Program-made: the position numbers and the translations under genes | From: Catellatospora sp. TT07R-123 | GTDB lineage: Bacteria; Actinomycetota; Actinomycetes; Mycobacteriales; Micromonosporaceae | Direction: 5' to 3' | DNA length: 64,000 bases | NCBI RefSeq assembly: GCF_018327705.1 | Contig: NZ_BNEM01000002.1 | Coordinates: 868,001-932,000 of the forward strand | Notes under the pieces: model-generated | The model's input: only the letters and a program-made list of their open reading frames with translations | What the model was told of the DNA's origin: nothing | The model's database searches: none | Part shown: piece after piece, positions 1 through 7,949 of the stretch | How the letters are laid out: each line of letters opens with the position of its first letter | Numbering within the stretch: the stretch's first letter is position 1

Positions 1-1
1 C

Positions 2-508
2 AACCGCCGCAGCTACCTCGTCGCGGCCTACACCCCGCTGCAACCGCACGACATCCTCAACGGCCACCTGCTCTTCATCGCCGCCCGGATCCTGCTCAGC
101 AGCACCATGTTCACCGCCGTCATGTACGCCTTCGGCGTGGCCCACGCGCTGACCGCCATGCTCGCGATCCCGGTGGCGGTGCTGCTCGGGCTCGCCTGCG
201 CCGCACCCACCGCCGCCTGGGCCGTCACCGTCCGCCGGGCTGCGGTGATCGGCAACTTCTCGCGGTTCGTCGTCATGCCGGTGTACCTGTTCTCGGCCAC
301 GTTCTTCCCGATCGAGGTCATGCCCGGCTGGCTGCAACCGGTGGTCTACGCCAGCCCGCTGTGGCACGGCGCCCGGCTGTGCCGCGCCCTGACCACCGGC
401 ACCGCCACCCTGACCGGCGCCGCCGCCGACCTCGCCGTCCTGGCGGTCACCGCGCTGGCCGGATACCTCGCCGCCCGCCGCACCTACCGCCGCCACCTGC
501 ACGCTTAA
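2..508 (+). CDS. ABC-2 type transporter permease (5' partial)
   Basis: The frame is open at the left edge and ends with TAA at 506-508, so the N-terminus lies outside the window. The 168 visible residues contain several hydrophobic segments and the amphipathic loop FFPIEVMPGWLQPVVY, typical of ABC-2 permeases of the NodJ/DrrB type, which export lipids, drugs or oligosaccharides through the inner membrane with a separate ATPase. The ATPase is presumably encoded just left of the window. A second, similar permease starts 11 bases downstream, so the two probably form a heterodimeric channel. The substrate cannot be told from sequence. Confidence 0.85.
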   Translation, partial: NRRSYLVAAYTPLQPHDILNGHLLFIAARILLSSTMFTAVMYAFGVAHALTAMLAIPVAVLLGLACAAPTAAWAVTVRRAAVIGNFSRFVVMPVYLFSATFFPIEVMPGWLQPVVYASPLWHGARLCRALTTGTATLTGAAADLAVLAVTALAGYLAARRTYRRHLHA

Positions 509-519
509 CGGGAGCCAGC

Positions 520-1308
520 ATGAGCACCATCGCCGCGCCGACGCCCCGCCGCGCCGCCGGACGCCCCTGGTGGCTGGTCGAACGCCACCTGCGGGTGTAC
601 CGCAAGTCCTGGTCGGTGTTCATCGCCGACCTCACCGAGCCCCTGCTCTACCTCGTCGCCATCGGCCTGGGCGTGGGCAGCCTCGTCGGCGACGTCGCGG
701 GCACCGGCGTGCCGTACGCGCAGTACGTCGCCCCCGCGCTGCTGGCCACCTCGGCGATGAACGGCGCGATGAACGAGGCCTCCAGCCGCGTCTTCATGCG
801 CATCAAGGTCGAGAAGACGTACCAGACGATGATCACGACGCCGATGACCGTCACCGACATCCAGTACGGCGAGATCGCCTGGGCGATCCTGCGCGGCCTG
901 GCCGGCACCGGCGGGTTCCTGGCCGCCGCCGCCGCGTTCGGGCTGATCCGCTCGCCGTACGCGCTGCTCGCGCTGCCCGCCGCCGCGCTGGTCGGGTTCG
1001 CGTTCGCCGCCTGCGGCCTGCTCGTGGCCACCCTGCTGCGCAGCTGGTACGACTACCTCTACCTCCAGCTGTTCATGCTGCCCATGTTCCTGTTCGCGAC
1101 CACGTTCTACCCGCTGGAGGTCTACCCCGCCGCGTTCCGGCCGGTCGTGCAGGCGCTGCCGCTCTACCACGCCGTCACCCTGCTGCGGCAGGTGTGCCTG
1201 GGCCGGTTCGACCTGCACGCCGCCGCCGCCGTGGCCTACCTGCTGTTGCTCGGCCTGGCCGCCAGCGCGCTGGCCGCGGGGCGCTGGCGCCGGATGCTCC
1301 AGTCGTGA
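520..1308 (+). CDS. ABC-2 type transporter permease
   Basis: 262 residues. The ATG at 520 follows a GGGAG ribosome site, 11 bases after the previous permease. A short cytoplasmic N-terminus precedes about six membrane segments. The loop FATTFYPLEVYPAAFRPVVQ matches the equivalent loop of the upstream permease, so the two are paralogues that probably work together. The family (ABC2_membrane, NodJ/DrrB-like) moves amphiphilic products outward. The stop overlaps the GTG start of the next gene, which implies co-translation and a shared role. Confidence 0.88.
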   Translation: MSTIAAPTPRRAAGRPWWLVERHLRVYRKSWSVFIADLTEPLLYLVAIGLGVGSLVGDVAGTGVPYAQYVAPALLATSAMNGAMNEASSRVFMRIKVEKTYQTMITTPMTVTDIQYGEIAWAILRGLAGTGGFLAAAAAFGLIRSPYALLALPAAALVGFAFAACGLLVATLLRSWYDYLYLQLFMLPMFLFATTFYPLEVYPAAFRPVVQALPLYHAVTLLRQVCLGRFDLHAAAAVAYLLLLGLAASALAAGRWRRMLQS

Positions 1309-2312
1309 CCGGACACCTGCTGCCCCACGTGGTGCAGCGCCACTACAACGCCTACGTCTACCTCGCCCTGCCGCTGTGCGCCGCCCTGGCCGAGCCCGGC
1401 GGTCCGGACTGGTTCGGCGGCCGGTTCCTCCAGCTGCACGCCTACCGGCTGGCCAACCGGCCCGACGAGGTCCACCTCGACCTGGTGGACTCGTTCGCGT
1501 ACCAGGACTTCCTGACCGTCGAGACGGTCGGCGCCGACGCCGCCCGCGACCTCACCGACGCCGCCGGGTTCGTCGGCGACCAGCTCGCCGCCGGACGCCG
1601 GGTCATCCTGTTCACCGAGGACTCGACCCTGGCCGGGCACCCCTACCAGCGGTTCCGCGAGTTCCTGTTCGTGGGGTGCGACGGCGGCCGGCTGACCGCG
1701 ATCGGGTTCGACGCCCGGCGCCGCTTCACCACCGCCGAGTTCACCGCAGCCCAGGTCGACCACGCGTTCCGGGCCGGGCTGCGGTTGCAGGCCGAGTCGG
1801 GCGGGCCGGTGCCGGTCACGGCGTACGCCCAGCTGCTCGGCCCGCGCACCGACCGGCCGCAGCCGGACCGCGACCTGGCCGCGCAGCTGCGCGACTACGC
1901 CGACGGCACCGCCCCGGCCGGGTTCGACCCGCGCGCGGGCTGGTGGTGGTTCGACCGGGCGCTGGACCTGGCCCCCGACACCGCCGTGCGCTACGGCACC
2001 GACGTGTACCCGCTGCTGGCCGAGCAGCTGACCGCCCACCTCGACCGCGACCGGCCGCTGGACTACCCGATGTTCCACCTGCTCGCCGAGCACAAGCGGC
2101 TGGTCCTGGACCGGCTGCCCGCCCTCGGACCCGACCCGGAGCTGCTGGCGCGCTACCGGGCGCTGGCGACCGAGGTGGACACGCTGCGGATGAAGATCCT
2201 GCTGTCGCGCGAGCGCCGGCAGCGGCTGCTCACCGCCGCCGACGTCGACGCCCTGCTCGCACTCGGCCGACGCGAACGCGACCTGCTGCTGACTGCGGTG
2301 GCGGCCGCGTGA
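1305..2312 (+). CDS. unrecognised protein translationally coupled to ABC permeases (possibly BtrH-like fold)
   Basis: 335 residues starting at a GTG whose last bases overlap the stop of the upstream permease (GTGA). There is no signal peptide or membrane segment. I do not recognise a definite family. The segment near residues 105-150 (YQRFREFLFVGCDGGRLTAI and following) resembles the papain-like fold of butirosin BtrH-type proteins, but no catalytic Cys is evident. The C-terminal third is rich in Leu, Arg and Glu and probably helical. The tight coupling to two permeases suggests a role in making or loading the exported molecule, or in transporter regulation. It converges on the next gene with only 13 bases between them. 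Confidence 0.6.
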   Translation: MTGHLLPHVVQRHYNAYVYLALPLCAALAEPGGPDWFGGRFLQLHAYRLANRPDEVHLDLVDSFAYQDFLTVETVGADAARDLTDAAGFVGDQLAAGRRVILFTEDSTLAGHPYQRFREFLFVGCDGGRLTAIGFDARRRFTTAEFTAAQVDHAFRAGLRLQAESGGPVPVTAYAQLLGPRTDRPQPDRDLAAQLRDYADGTAPAGFDPRAGWWWFDRALDLAPDTAVRYGTDVYPLLAEQLTAHLDRDRPLDYPMFHLLAEHKRLVLDRLPALGPDPELLARYRALATEVDTLRMKILLSRERRQRLLTAADVDALLALGRRERDLLLTAVAAA

Positions 2313-2325
2313 GCGGCCGCCGAGG

Positions 2326-3225
2326 TCACTTCCGGCTCGCCAGCGACCGGCCGCGCGGTGCCGGGCTCGGGCCCAGGGCCAGCACCGTGCGCAGCGCGTC
2401 GTGCTTCTGGCTCAGCGTGGTGTCCTTGATGTCGACGCCCTCGGAGATGACGCACCTGCTCAGGTCGCCGTACGGGCTCAGCCTCAGCTCGCGGTCGCGC
2501 CGGTCCCCGGTCGGGTGGGCGGCGACGATCCCGATCCTGGCCGCACTGCCCGGCACCCGGTAGTAGCGGCACGCGGGGTTCTTGTCCGCGTCGCCCGCGG
2601 CGTCGGGCACCGGCCGCCCGAATTTGGCCGCGATCAGATCGAGGGCCCGCTCGGCGGGCACGGCCTGGTCGTCGGGCCGGTCTCCGTCGAACACCGGCTG
2701 GTCGGACCACACCTCGATGAGCCGCAGCGTCACCCGGCCGCCGTAGCCGCCGGCCCAGGCGACCAGCTCGGTAACCTCGTCCGGGTCCTTGCCCAGCAAC
2801 GTGTTGACCTTGACGGCGCCGAACGCCTCGACCGAGTCGTCGAGCGCGCGCAGGACGATGTCGAGGGTGTCGTCACCGCGCTGGGGCCGCAGCGAGTCCA
2901 GGCTGATGGTGACCCGGGTCAGGCCCGCGTCGAGCAGCTGCGGCAGCAGCCCGGACAGGTGCAGCCCGTCGGTGGTCATCGCCTGCTCGACGTAGCCGAG
3001 CTCGCGGGCGTGGGCGAGGTAGCGGAGAAGACCGGGGCTCAGGGTCGGCTCGCCGCCGCTGTAGTGCACCCGGTCCACGCCGAACCGGTGCGCCGCTGAG
3101 ATCACTTCGAGGATGTCGAGGTCGTCGACGGGGGTGTGTCCCGCGCGCTGCCTGTCGGGGTTGCAGTAGACGCGGAGGTGGAAGTCCTTGCCCAGGTTCT
3201 CGTCGCCTGGAATCAGTGGGGACAT
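2326..3225 (-). CDS. MoaA-like radical-SAM-fold protein lacking the Fe-S cysteine motif
   Basis: 299 residues. The body reads as a MoaA-type radical SAM TIM barrel: YSGGEPTL near residue 55, a TTDG motif, and LTRVTISLDSL. The C-terminal RLSPYGDLSRCV resembles the end of MoaA. The N-terminal place where CX3CX2C should sit reads LRVYCNPDRQRAGH, with a single Cys at residue 21, and the C-terminal auxiliary-cluster cysteines are also absent. It therefore cannot hold a standard [4Fe-4S] cluster; a regulatory, scaffold or SAM-binding role is inferred. The reading frame is intact with normal codon use, so it is not an obvious pseudogene. It lies tail to tail with the permease operon. Confidence 0.7.
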   Translation of the reverse strand: MSPLIPGDENLGKDFHLRVYCNPDRQRAGHTPVDDLDILEVISAAHRFGVDRVHYSGGEPTLSPGLLRYLAHARELGYVEQAMTTDGLHLSGLLPQLLDAGLTRVTISLDSLRPQRGDDTLDIVLRALDDSVEAFGAVKVNTLLGKDPDEVTELVAWAGGYGGRVTLRLIEVWSDQPVFDGDRPDDQAVPAERALDLIAAKFGRPVPDAAGDADKNPACRYYRVPGSAARIGIVAAHPTGDRRDRELRLSPYGDLSRCVISEGVDIKDTTLSQKHDALRTVLALGPSPAPRGRSLASRK

Positions 3226-3449
3226 GGCGGCTTCACCATCCCTGTGAGCGGTGACGTGCCGATCGTCCGGCGTTGGACGACACTGCGGGTATTGCGGCTA
3301 AGCATTCATGATCATATCGAAATTTGGCAATCCTTTCCCGTGCTCCCCTGGCGGTGGACCGCCACCACGCTCCGTCACCGACGGCGAACGAGCGGGTCCG
3401 CTTCGTGCCCGGCACCCGCCCGTTCGCGTACTGATGACAGAACAGCCGG

Positions 3450-4727
3450 TCAGTCCACCGGCGCGAACCAGTGGTGCCGCTCGTACTTGGCGACCTTGGC
3501 CCCGATCACGGCGCCCGCCACGTCGGCGGTGCGGAAGTGGATGCCGCCCCACACCCGGGCCCCGATCAGCTCCTTGCGCGCCGCGGTGAAGGTGGCGAAA
3601 CTGCGGGTCGTGCCGGTGACCGGGCTGAGCCCCGAGAACGCCACCTTGTCGGTGCCGAAGAAGTCGTGCAGCGCGTGCGTCCAGGCGCTGATGTTGCAGG
3701 AGTGGCCCGAGGAGTGCTCGTACCAGGGCGGGGTGTCCAGCAGCGGGGTCCAGGCCGGGTCGGCGGCCGTGTCGGGGTTGCCGTCGGTGTCGGCCTCGCG
3801 GATCGCGGTGATCGGCCGCCAGGACGTCCAGTGCGACTTGTCGGCGTGGCAGGCGATCACCGCGTCGGCCGTGGCGAGCGCGACCCGCGCGAACAGGCGG
3901 GCGCTGTCGTCGGCGGACAGCCCGTGGCCGGTGGCCAGCGAGCGCAGCATCGCCTCCTGCGGCACCGCCGCCCACCAGCGGGCAGCGTCGGTCTGGTCGG
4001 CGGTGCGCGTCGTGCTGGTACGCGACCCCACCGCCTTGACCTCCTCGAAGTCCTCGGTGTACGCCGCGCTGGTCAGCGCGTTCGGGCCGTCCGAGCGCAG
4101 CGCCGCCACGTCCGGCACCAGGAACGGCTTGACCTTGCCCGCCCAGGGCGCCGGGTCGACCAGGAAGTTGGGCGGCGTCGGCCGCCACTGCCCCGGCTGC
4201 GTGCCGATCACGACGGTCGTCGGCGCGCCGCGCCCGTCCCCGGTGCGTGCCGTGATCATCGCGGCGGCGGACTGCTCGCCGTCGGCGATGCCGCCCTGCT
4301 CGGCCGGGCCGTCCGGGATGGCCGCCAGCGCGGCGTCGTACTTCGCCTGCAAGGTCGGGCCCTGGCTGGGGAACAGGTGGACGAGCATGCGGAAGGCGGC
4401 GGTCGCGGCGGCGGCGTCGACCGAGTCGCCGGGCTGGGAGCCGACCTGGAGCAGGTACGGCTGGTGGGTGCGGGTGATGCCGTTGACCGCGTCGTACACG
4501 GCGCCGTGCACCATGGCCCGGTTGATCAGCGCCACGTGCGGCACGAACGGGCCGGAGGCGAGGATCGCCTGCTCGGTGGCGAGGTTCCAGTCGATGACGG
4601 CGTTACCCGCGGCGCGCGGTTCGGCCTGCGCGGCTGGGGCGGCCGGGGCGGCACCGGCCCGGCCGACCGGGACCACGAGCAGGGACGTCAGGGCGGCGGC
4701 AGCCGTCACACAGGACCATCGCGACAT
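3450..4727 (-). CDS. secreted vanadium-type haloperoxidase / PAP2-superfamily phosphatase
   Basis: 425 residues from the ATG at 4727, chosen because AGGAGAAA precedes it; an upstream in-frame ATG at 4757 has no such site. Residues 1-26 form a signal peptide (basic start, Leu/Val-rich core, Ala-x-Ala-like end). The three pocket motifs of the vanadium haloperoxidase/acid phosphatase superfamily are visible in order: KSHWTSWRP (K-x6-RP), HSSGHSC (the SGH motif) and ARVWGGIHFRTAD (R-x5-H). The family oxidises halides with peroxide using vanadate, or hydrolyses phosphate esters; sequence alone does not separate these. It acts outside the cytoplasm. A strong hairpin separates it from the upstream membrane-protein gene, so it is probably its own transcript. 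Confidence 0.85.
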   Translation of the reverse strand: MSRWSCVTAAAALTSLLVVPVGRAGAAPAAPAAQAEPRAAGNAVIDWNLATEQAILASGPFVPHVALINRAMVHGAVYDAVNGITRTHQPYLLQVGSQPGDSVDAAAATAAFRMLVHLFPSQGPTLQAKYDAALAAIPDGPAEQGGIADGEQSAAAMITARTGDGRGAPTTVVIGTQPGQWRPTPPNFLVDPAPWAGKVKPFLVPDVAALRSDGPNALTSAAYTEDFEEVKAVGSRTSTTRTADQTDAARWWAAVPQEAMLRSLATGHGLSADDSARLFARVALATADAVIACHADKSHWTSWRPITAIREADTDGNPDTAADPAWTPLLDTPPWYEHSSGHSCNISAWTHALHDFFGTDKVAFSGLSPVTGTTRSFATFTAARKELIGARVWGGIHFRTADVAGAVIGAKVAKYERHHWFAPVD

Positions 4728-4841
4728 CGAGTTTCTCCTGGCCAGACACAAGATCACGCGGCCGGACGGCCGCCATCACGGAGGGTAATCATCGACTCCC
4801 CGCCACGTGCGCGTGCCGCGCCGGTCAACACGGGTGATCCG

Positions 4842-4891
4842 AAATCGTGGACGCTGGGTGTCGCCCTGGCAACACCCAGCGTCCACGATTT
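4842..4891. terminator. perfect 20-bp inverted repeat, likely bidirectional terminator or palindromic repeat
   Basis: The arms 4842-4861 and 4872-4891 are perfectly complementary over 20 bases (AAATCGTGGACGCTGGGTGT) around a 10-base loop. It lies between the end of the minus-strand membrane-protein gene (4903) and the haloperoxidase start (4727). The arms end in AAA/TTT, giving a short U run on either strand. It fits a rho-independent terminator for the PadR operon. The perfect arms also resemble a dispersed intergenic palindrome, which a genome-wide search would show. Confidence 0.75.
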
Positions 4892-4902
4892 GCGATCTCC
4901 GG

Positions 4903-5841
4903 TCAGTGGGCGGGCACCGTCCGGCCCGGCTTGCGCAGGCGCCGCAGCTGCTGATACCCGTCGATGACGACCACCAGCGTCAGCACCACCAGCGCGAGCT
5001 TCATGATCTCGTCGGTAGGCGCGGCGACGAACACCGGACCCGCGAGCGCACTCCACGCCATGGCCGCTCCCATGAAGACGGTCAGGCCCAGCGACAGCCG
5101 CCTGGTGGCCCGCTCCCAGCGGCCACGCACCCCGACGGCGACCAGCAGCGCGATGCTAGACACGACGGCCGCGAGCAGCACGGGCCCGCGCACCCGCAGG
5201 AAGCCGGGGTCGTAGACGAACGCGTCGAGGGCGGACTGGGCGACGCGGCCGCCCGAGACCAGGTCCAGGAACTGCGGGAACCAGAGCATCAGCGCGGTCC
5301 CGGCCACGGCGAACGCCGCGGCGGTGAACCGGCCGCCCCGGTTCACCGCATCGGTGGCCGGCGGGCGCGGCTGCCAGGCGAGCCGGTCGGCGAAGCGGCG
5401 GCGCACCCAGGCGGTGCCGGCGAAGCAGACGCCCACCACGCCGGGCCACCACAGCGCGGGCAGCGCGGCGCCGAGCCACCAGTCGCGCACCGCCAGCAGC
5501 CAGTGGTCGTACGGCACCGGCGGCCACAGCACCCGGGCCAGGCCGACCGCCCAGATGACGGCGACACCGATCACCGAGGTGCGCACCGCGCGCCGGGTGT
5601 CGACGGGGTCGATGAGCGGGCGGGCCGGCCGGTAGCGCAGGACGACCTCGTTCGGGTGCCCGAACCCGTTGAGCAGGTCGCGGGCGAGCGCGTCGCGGTC
5701 GGCGCCGGGGGCGGCGGCGCGTTCGGCGAGTTCGTCGTGCAGCAGGCTGCGCAGTTCGGCGGCGACGTCGTCGCGCTGGCGGCGCGGCAGCTGTGCGACG
5801 ACGTCGGAGACGTAGCTGTCGATCAGGTCGTCGGCGTTCAT
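4903..5841 (-). CDS. HAAS-domain-like integral membrane protein, partner of PadR regulator
   Basis: 312 residues. The ATG at 5841 overlaps the PadR stop (ATGA). Residues 1-70 are soluble and helical (DLIDSYVSDVVAQLPRRQRD, then the GFGHP turn near residue 62), like the HAAS/DUF1700 signalling helices found next to PadR regulators. The rest has about seven hydrophobic segments with short loops and a basic C-terminal tail. PadR-HAAS pairs typically control membrane stress or transport functions; the actual activity is unknown. It is co-transcribed with the regulator and ends at the large hairpin. Confidence 0.75.
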   Translation of the reverse strand: MNADDLIDSYVSDVVAQLPRRQRDDVAAELRSLLHDELAERAAAPGADRDALARDLLNGFGHPNEVVLRYRPARPLIDPVDTRRAVRTSVIGVAVIWAVGLARVLWPPVPYDHWLLAVRDWWLGAALPALWWPGVVGVCFAGTAWVRRRFADRLAWQPRPPATDAVNRGGRFTAAAFAVAGTALMLWFPQFLDLVSGGRVAQSALDAFVYDPGFLRVRGPVLLAAVVSSIALLVAVGVRGRWERATRRLSLGLTVFMGAAMAWSALAGPVFVAAPTDEIMKLALVVLTLVVVIDGYQQLRRLRKPGRTVPAH

Positions 5842-6179
5842 CGGATCGAGCCCTTCAGCAGGTCGGACATCGTGTCGTTGAGGGTGCGGTAGGTCTCGGT
5901 GAGGCGCTGGTAGAGCGCGCGGCCGTCGGGGCTGAGCGCGTAGTAGCGCCGGGGCGGGCCCTCGCTGGTGCGCCACTGGCTGGTCAGCAGCCCCTGGGTC
6001 TCCAGCCGCCGCAGCAGGGGGTAGAGGGTGCCCTCCTCGATCTGCATGCCGGCCTCGGACAGCGACTGGCGCAGTTCGTAGCCGTAGCGGAAGTCGTCGA
6101 GCTGGGACAGCACGGCCAGCACCACCACACCGCGGCGCAGTTCAAGTTCGAGCTTGTCGAACACGTCGGGTGAAGCCAT
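5838..6179 (-). CDS. PadR-family transcriptional regulator
   Basis: 113 residues from the ATG at 6179. It has the winged-helix core of PadR: LRRGVVVLAVLSQLDDFRYG, then EEGTLYPLLRRLETQGLL (recognition helix) and GPPRRYYALSPDGRAL (wing), followed by a short dimerisation helix. Such proteins repress their own operon until a ligand binds. Its ATG is directly abutted by a perfect palindrome, so autoregulation is likely, and the message appears leaderless. Upstream in-frame ATG 6242 would place the palindrome inside the gene and is less likely. It is co-transcribed with the overlapping membrane-protein gene. Confidence 0.9.
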   Translation of the reverse strand: MASPDVFDKLELELRRGVVVLAVLSQLDDFRYGYELRQSLSEAGMQIEEGTLYPLLRRLETQGLLTSQWRTSEGPPRRYYALSPDGRALYQRLTETYRTLNDTMSDLLKGSIR

Positions 6180-6180
6180 G

Positions 6181-6215
6181 CGGCACACAGTACTGTGTGC
6201 CGTACAGTAAGGCAA
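6181..6215 (-). promoter_or_regulatory. PadR autoregulatory operator and leaderless promoter
   Basis: Bases 6181-6202 form a perfect 22-base palindrome (half site CGGCACACAGT). A second, overlapping dyad TACTGT-N7-ACAGTA spans 6191-6209. On the minus strand, TTGCCT (6215-6210), 17 bases, then TACTGT (6192-6187) make a plausible -35/-10 pair. Transcription would start near 6180, right at the ATG of padR. Operator and promoter therefore coincide, as expected for a repressor blocking RNA polymerase. Confidence 0.7.
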
Positions 6216-6629
6216 CGCCTTGACACCGCGGGCGGGCGGCAAGATACTTCATGCGTGAAGGATTCGGCTCGATAAGAGCCGGTCCCCGCAATTGCGCCAG
6301 CGCTCTCGCGCCCATCATATGGGCCGCGAATGAGTGCTGGCTTTCGCTGTTTCAGCAGTTAGATAGCCGTGCACATTGGCCAGTACACAGCCTATTAAGA
6401 ATGCCGAAACAGTCGTGTAACGACACTCGCGGAATCTATGCGTGCCCGGCATTGAGGTGGCCGCCCGGCAGCCGGCACAACCGGCTGGGGCCGCCGCCGC
6501 GCGCTGCCCGGCACGTGTAACGCCTCTACCACCGCGGGAACGGCCCCGGCCGACGACGACGTCTCCCCCACCGCGGTTCCGTCCTTCTTCAACGACTGAT
6601 GCTCCGCTGACGCTGGGAGATCTCTGAAG
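6216..6629 (+). other. 414-bp upstream region of the urea operon
   Basis: No convincing gene is seen here; short frames on both strands lack codon bias. The stretch from about 6250 to 6430 is less GC-rich than its surroundings, as in a promoter region. It holds a hairpin at 6306-6328 (TCGCGCCCAT pairing with ATGGGCCGCGA, one bulged base) and the GlnR-like element at 6406-6421. I looked for the conserved blocks of the guanidine-I riboswitch and did not find them. Confidence 0.5.
6406..6421 (+). promoter_or_regulatory. GlnR-like half-site upstream of urtA
   Basis: GAAAC at 6406-6410, six bases, then GTAAC at 6417-6421 match the alternating GAAAC/GTnAC spacing of actinobacterial GlnR boxes. The flanking expected pentamers are poor (TTAAG upstream, CGCGG downstream), so only the two central elements are good. 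GlnR activates urea uptake and urease genes under nitrogen limitation in several actinobacteria, so the position upstream of urtA makes sense. Confidence 0.4.
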
Positions 6630-7874
6630 ATGTTCAGGTTCCACGGCCGCCGCCTGGCGGCATGCAGTGCCGTACTCGCCGCCGCGCTGGCGGTCGCCGC
6701 CTGCGGCAGCAAGACCGGCGAGACCGGCGCCAACGCCGGTGTCACCGCCGACACCTCGGGCGACACCGTCAAGGTGGGCCTGCTCAACTCGCTGTCGGGC
6801 ACCATGGCCATCAGCGAGGTGACCGTCCGCGACTCGATCAAGCTCGCCATCGAGGAGATCAACGCCGCGGGCGGCGTACTGGGCAAGAAGCTGGAGCCCA
6901 TCAGCGAGGACGGCGCCTCCGACTGGCCGACCTTCGCCGAGAAGGCCAAGAAGCTCATCAAGGAGGACCGGGTCGCCGCGGTCTTCGGCTGCTGGACCTC
7001 CGCCAGCCGCAAGGCGGTCAAGCCGGTGTTCGAGGAGAACAAGGCGCTGCTGTTCTACCCCGTGCAGTACGAGGGCCTGGAGCAGTCGCCCTACATCTTC
7101 TACACCGGCGCCACCACCAACCAGCAGATCGTGCCCGGCCTGGACTACCTCAAGGCGCAGGGCAAGAAGACGGTCTACCTGGTCGGCAGCGACTACGTCT
7201 TCCCGCGTACCGCCAACAAGATCATTAAGGCGTACGCTGCCGCCAACGGCCTGACCGTGCTCGGCGAGGACTACGCCCCGCTCGGCTCCACCGAGTTCGG
7301 CACCATCGTCAACAAGGTCAAGGCGTCCAAGGCCGACGCCGTCTTCAACACCCTCAACGGCGACAGCAACGTGGCCTTCTTCAAGGAGTACAAGTCCGCG
7401 GGCCTGACCGCCGCGACCATGCCCGTCGTCTCGGTGTCCATCGCCGAGGAAGAGGTCAAGAGCATCGGCACCCAGTACCTCGCCGGCCAGCTCACGGCGT
7501 GGAACTACTACCAGACCACCACCGGCGCCGCCAACGACAAGTTCGTCAAGGCGTACAAGGCCAAGTACGGCGCCGACAAGCCGACCTCCGACCCGATGGA
7601 GGCCGCCTACGTCTCGGTCTACCTGTGGAAGGCGATGGTCGAGAAGGCCAAGTCCTTCGACGTCGAGAAGGTCAAGGCCGCCTCCGACGGCATCACCTTC
7701 GAGGCTCCGGAGGGCCTGGTCACCATCGACGGCGCCACGCAGCACATCTACAAGACCGCCCGCATCGGCAAGATCGGCGACGACGGCCTGATCACCGAGG
7801 TGTGGAACTCCGGCGCACCGGTCAAGCCCGACCCGTACCTCAAGGGATACCCCTGGGCCGGCGGCCTGTCCTAG
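6630..7874 (+). CDS. urtA: urea ABC transporter substrate-binding lipoprotein
   Basis: 414 residues starting at the ATG after GGGAG. The N-terminus is a lipoprotein signal: basic residues, a hydrophobic core, and the lipobox VAAC around Cys25, so the mature protein is lipid-anchored outside the membrane. The body is a Peripla_BP_5/UrtA-type amide-binding fold ([15 protein letters not shown], then [14 protein letters not shown] and [20 protein letters not shown], a hallmark stretch of UrtA). It captures urea and delivers it to UrtBC. It is the first gene of a continuous urt-ure operon and is probably under nitrogen control. Confidence 0.95.
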   Translation: MFRFHGRRLAACSAVLAAALAVAACGSKTGETGANAGVTADTSGDTVKVGLLNSLSGTMAISEVTVRDSIKLAIEEINAAGGVLGKKLEPISEDGASDWPTFAEKAKKLIKEDRVAAVFGCWTSASRKAVKPVFEENKALLFYPVQYEGLEQSPYIFYTGATTNQQIVPGLDYLKAQGKKTVYLVGSDYVFPRTANKIIKAYAAANGLTVLGEDYAPLGSTEFGTIVNKVKASKADAVFNTLNGDSNVAFFKEYKSAGLTAATMPVVSVSIAEEEVKSIGTQYLAGQLTAWNYYQTTTGAANDKFVKAYKAKYGADKPTSDPMEAAYVSVYLWKAMVEKAKSFDVEKVKAASDGITFEAPEGLVTIDGATQHIYKTARIGKIGDDGLITEVWNSGAPVKPDPYLKGYPWAGGLS

Positions 7875-7949
7875 TCCATCAGCACCCGGGCCGGTGGAGC
7901 GGAGCCCCAGCCGCTCCGCCGGCCCCCACCCACGACGAGGGACAACCCG

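Noticed and set aside
3233..3415. 60-codon minus-strand frame just upstream of the radical-SAM-fold gene, possible RiPP precursor
   Set aside because: Third codon positions in its second half are not GC-biased (AAA, TTT, CGA, TAT, GAT, TTA), no ribosome site is seen, and it has no leader/core pattern. The region looks like a promoter.
6216..6629. Possible guanidine-I riboswitch or other leader RNA before urtA
   Set aside because: Urea/guanidine genes can carry this riboswitch, but the conserved blocks are not found; only an ordinary hairpin and a GlnR-like element are visible.
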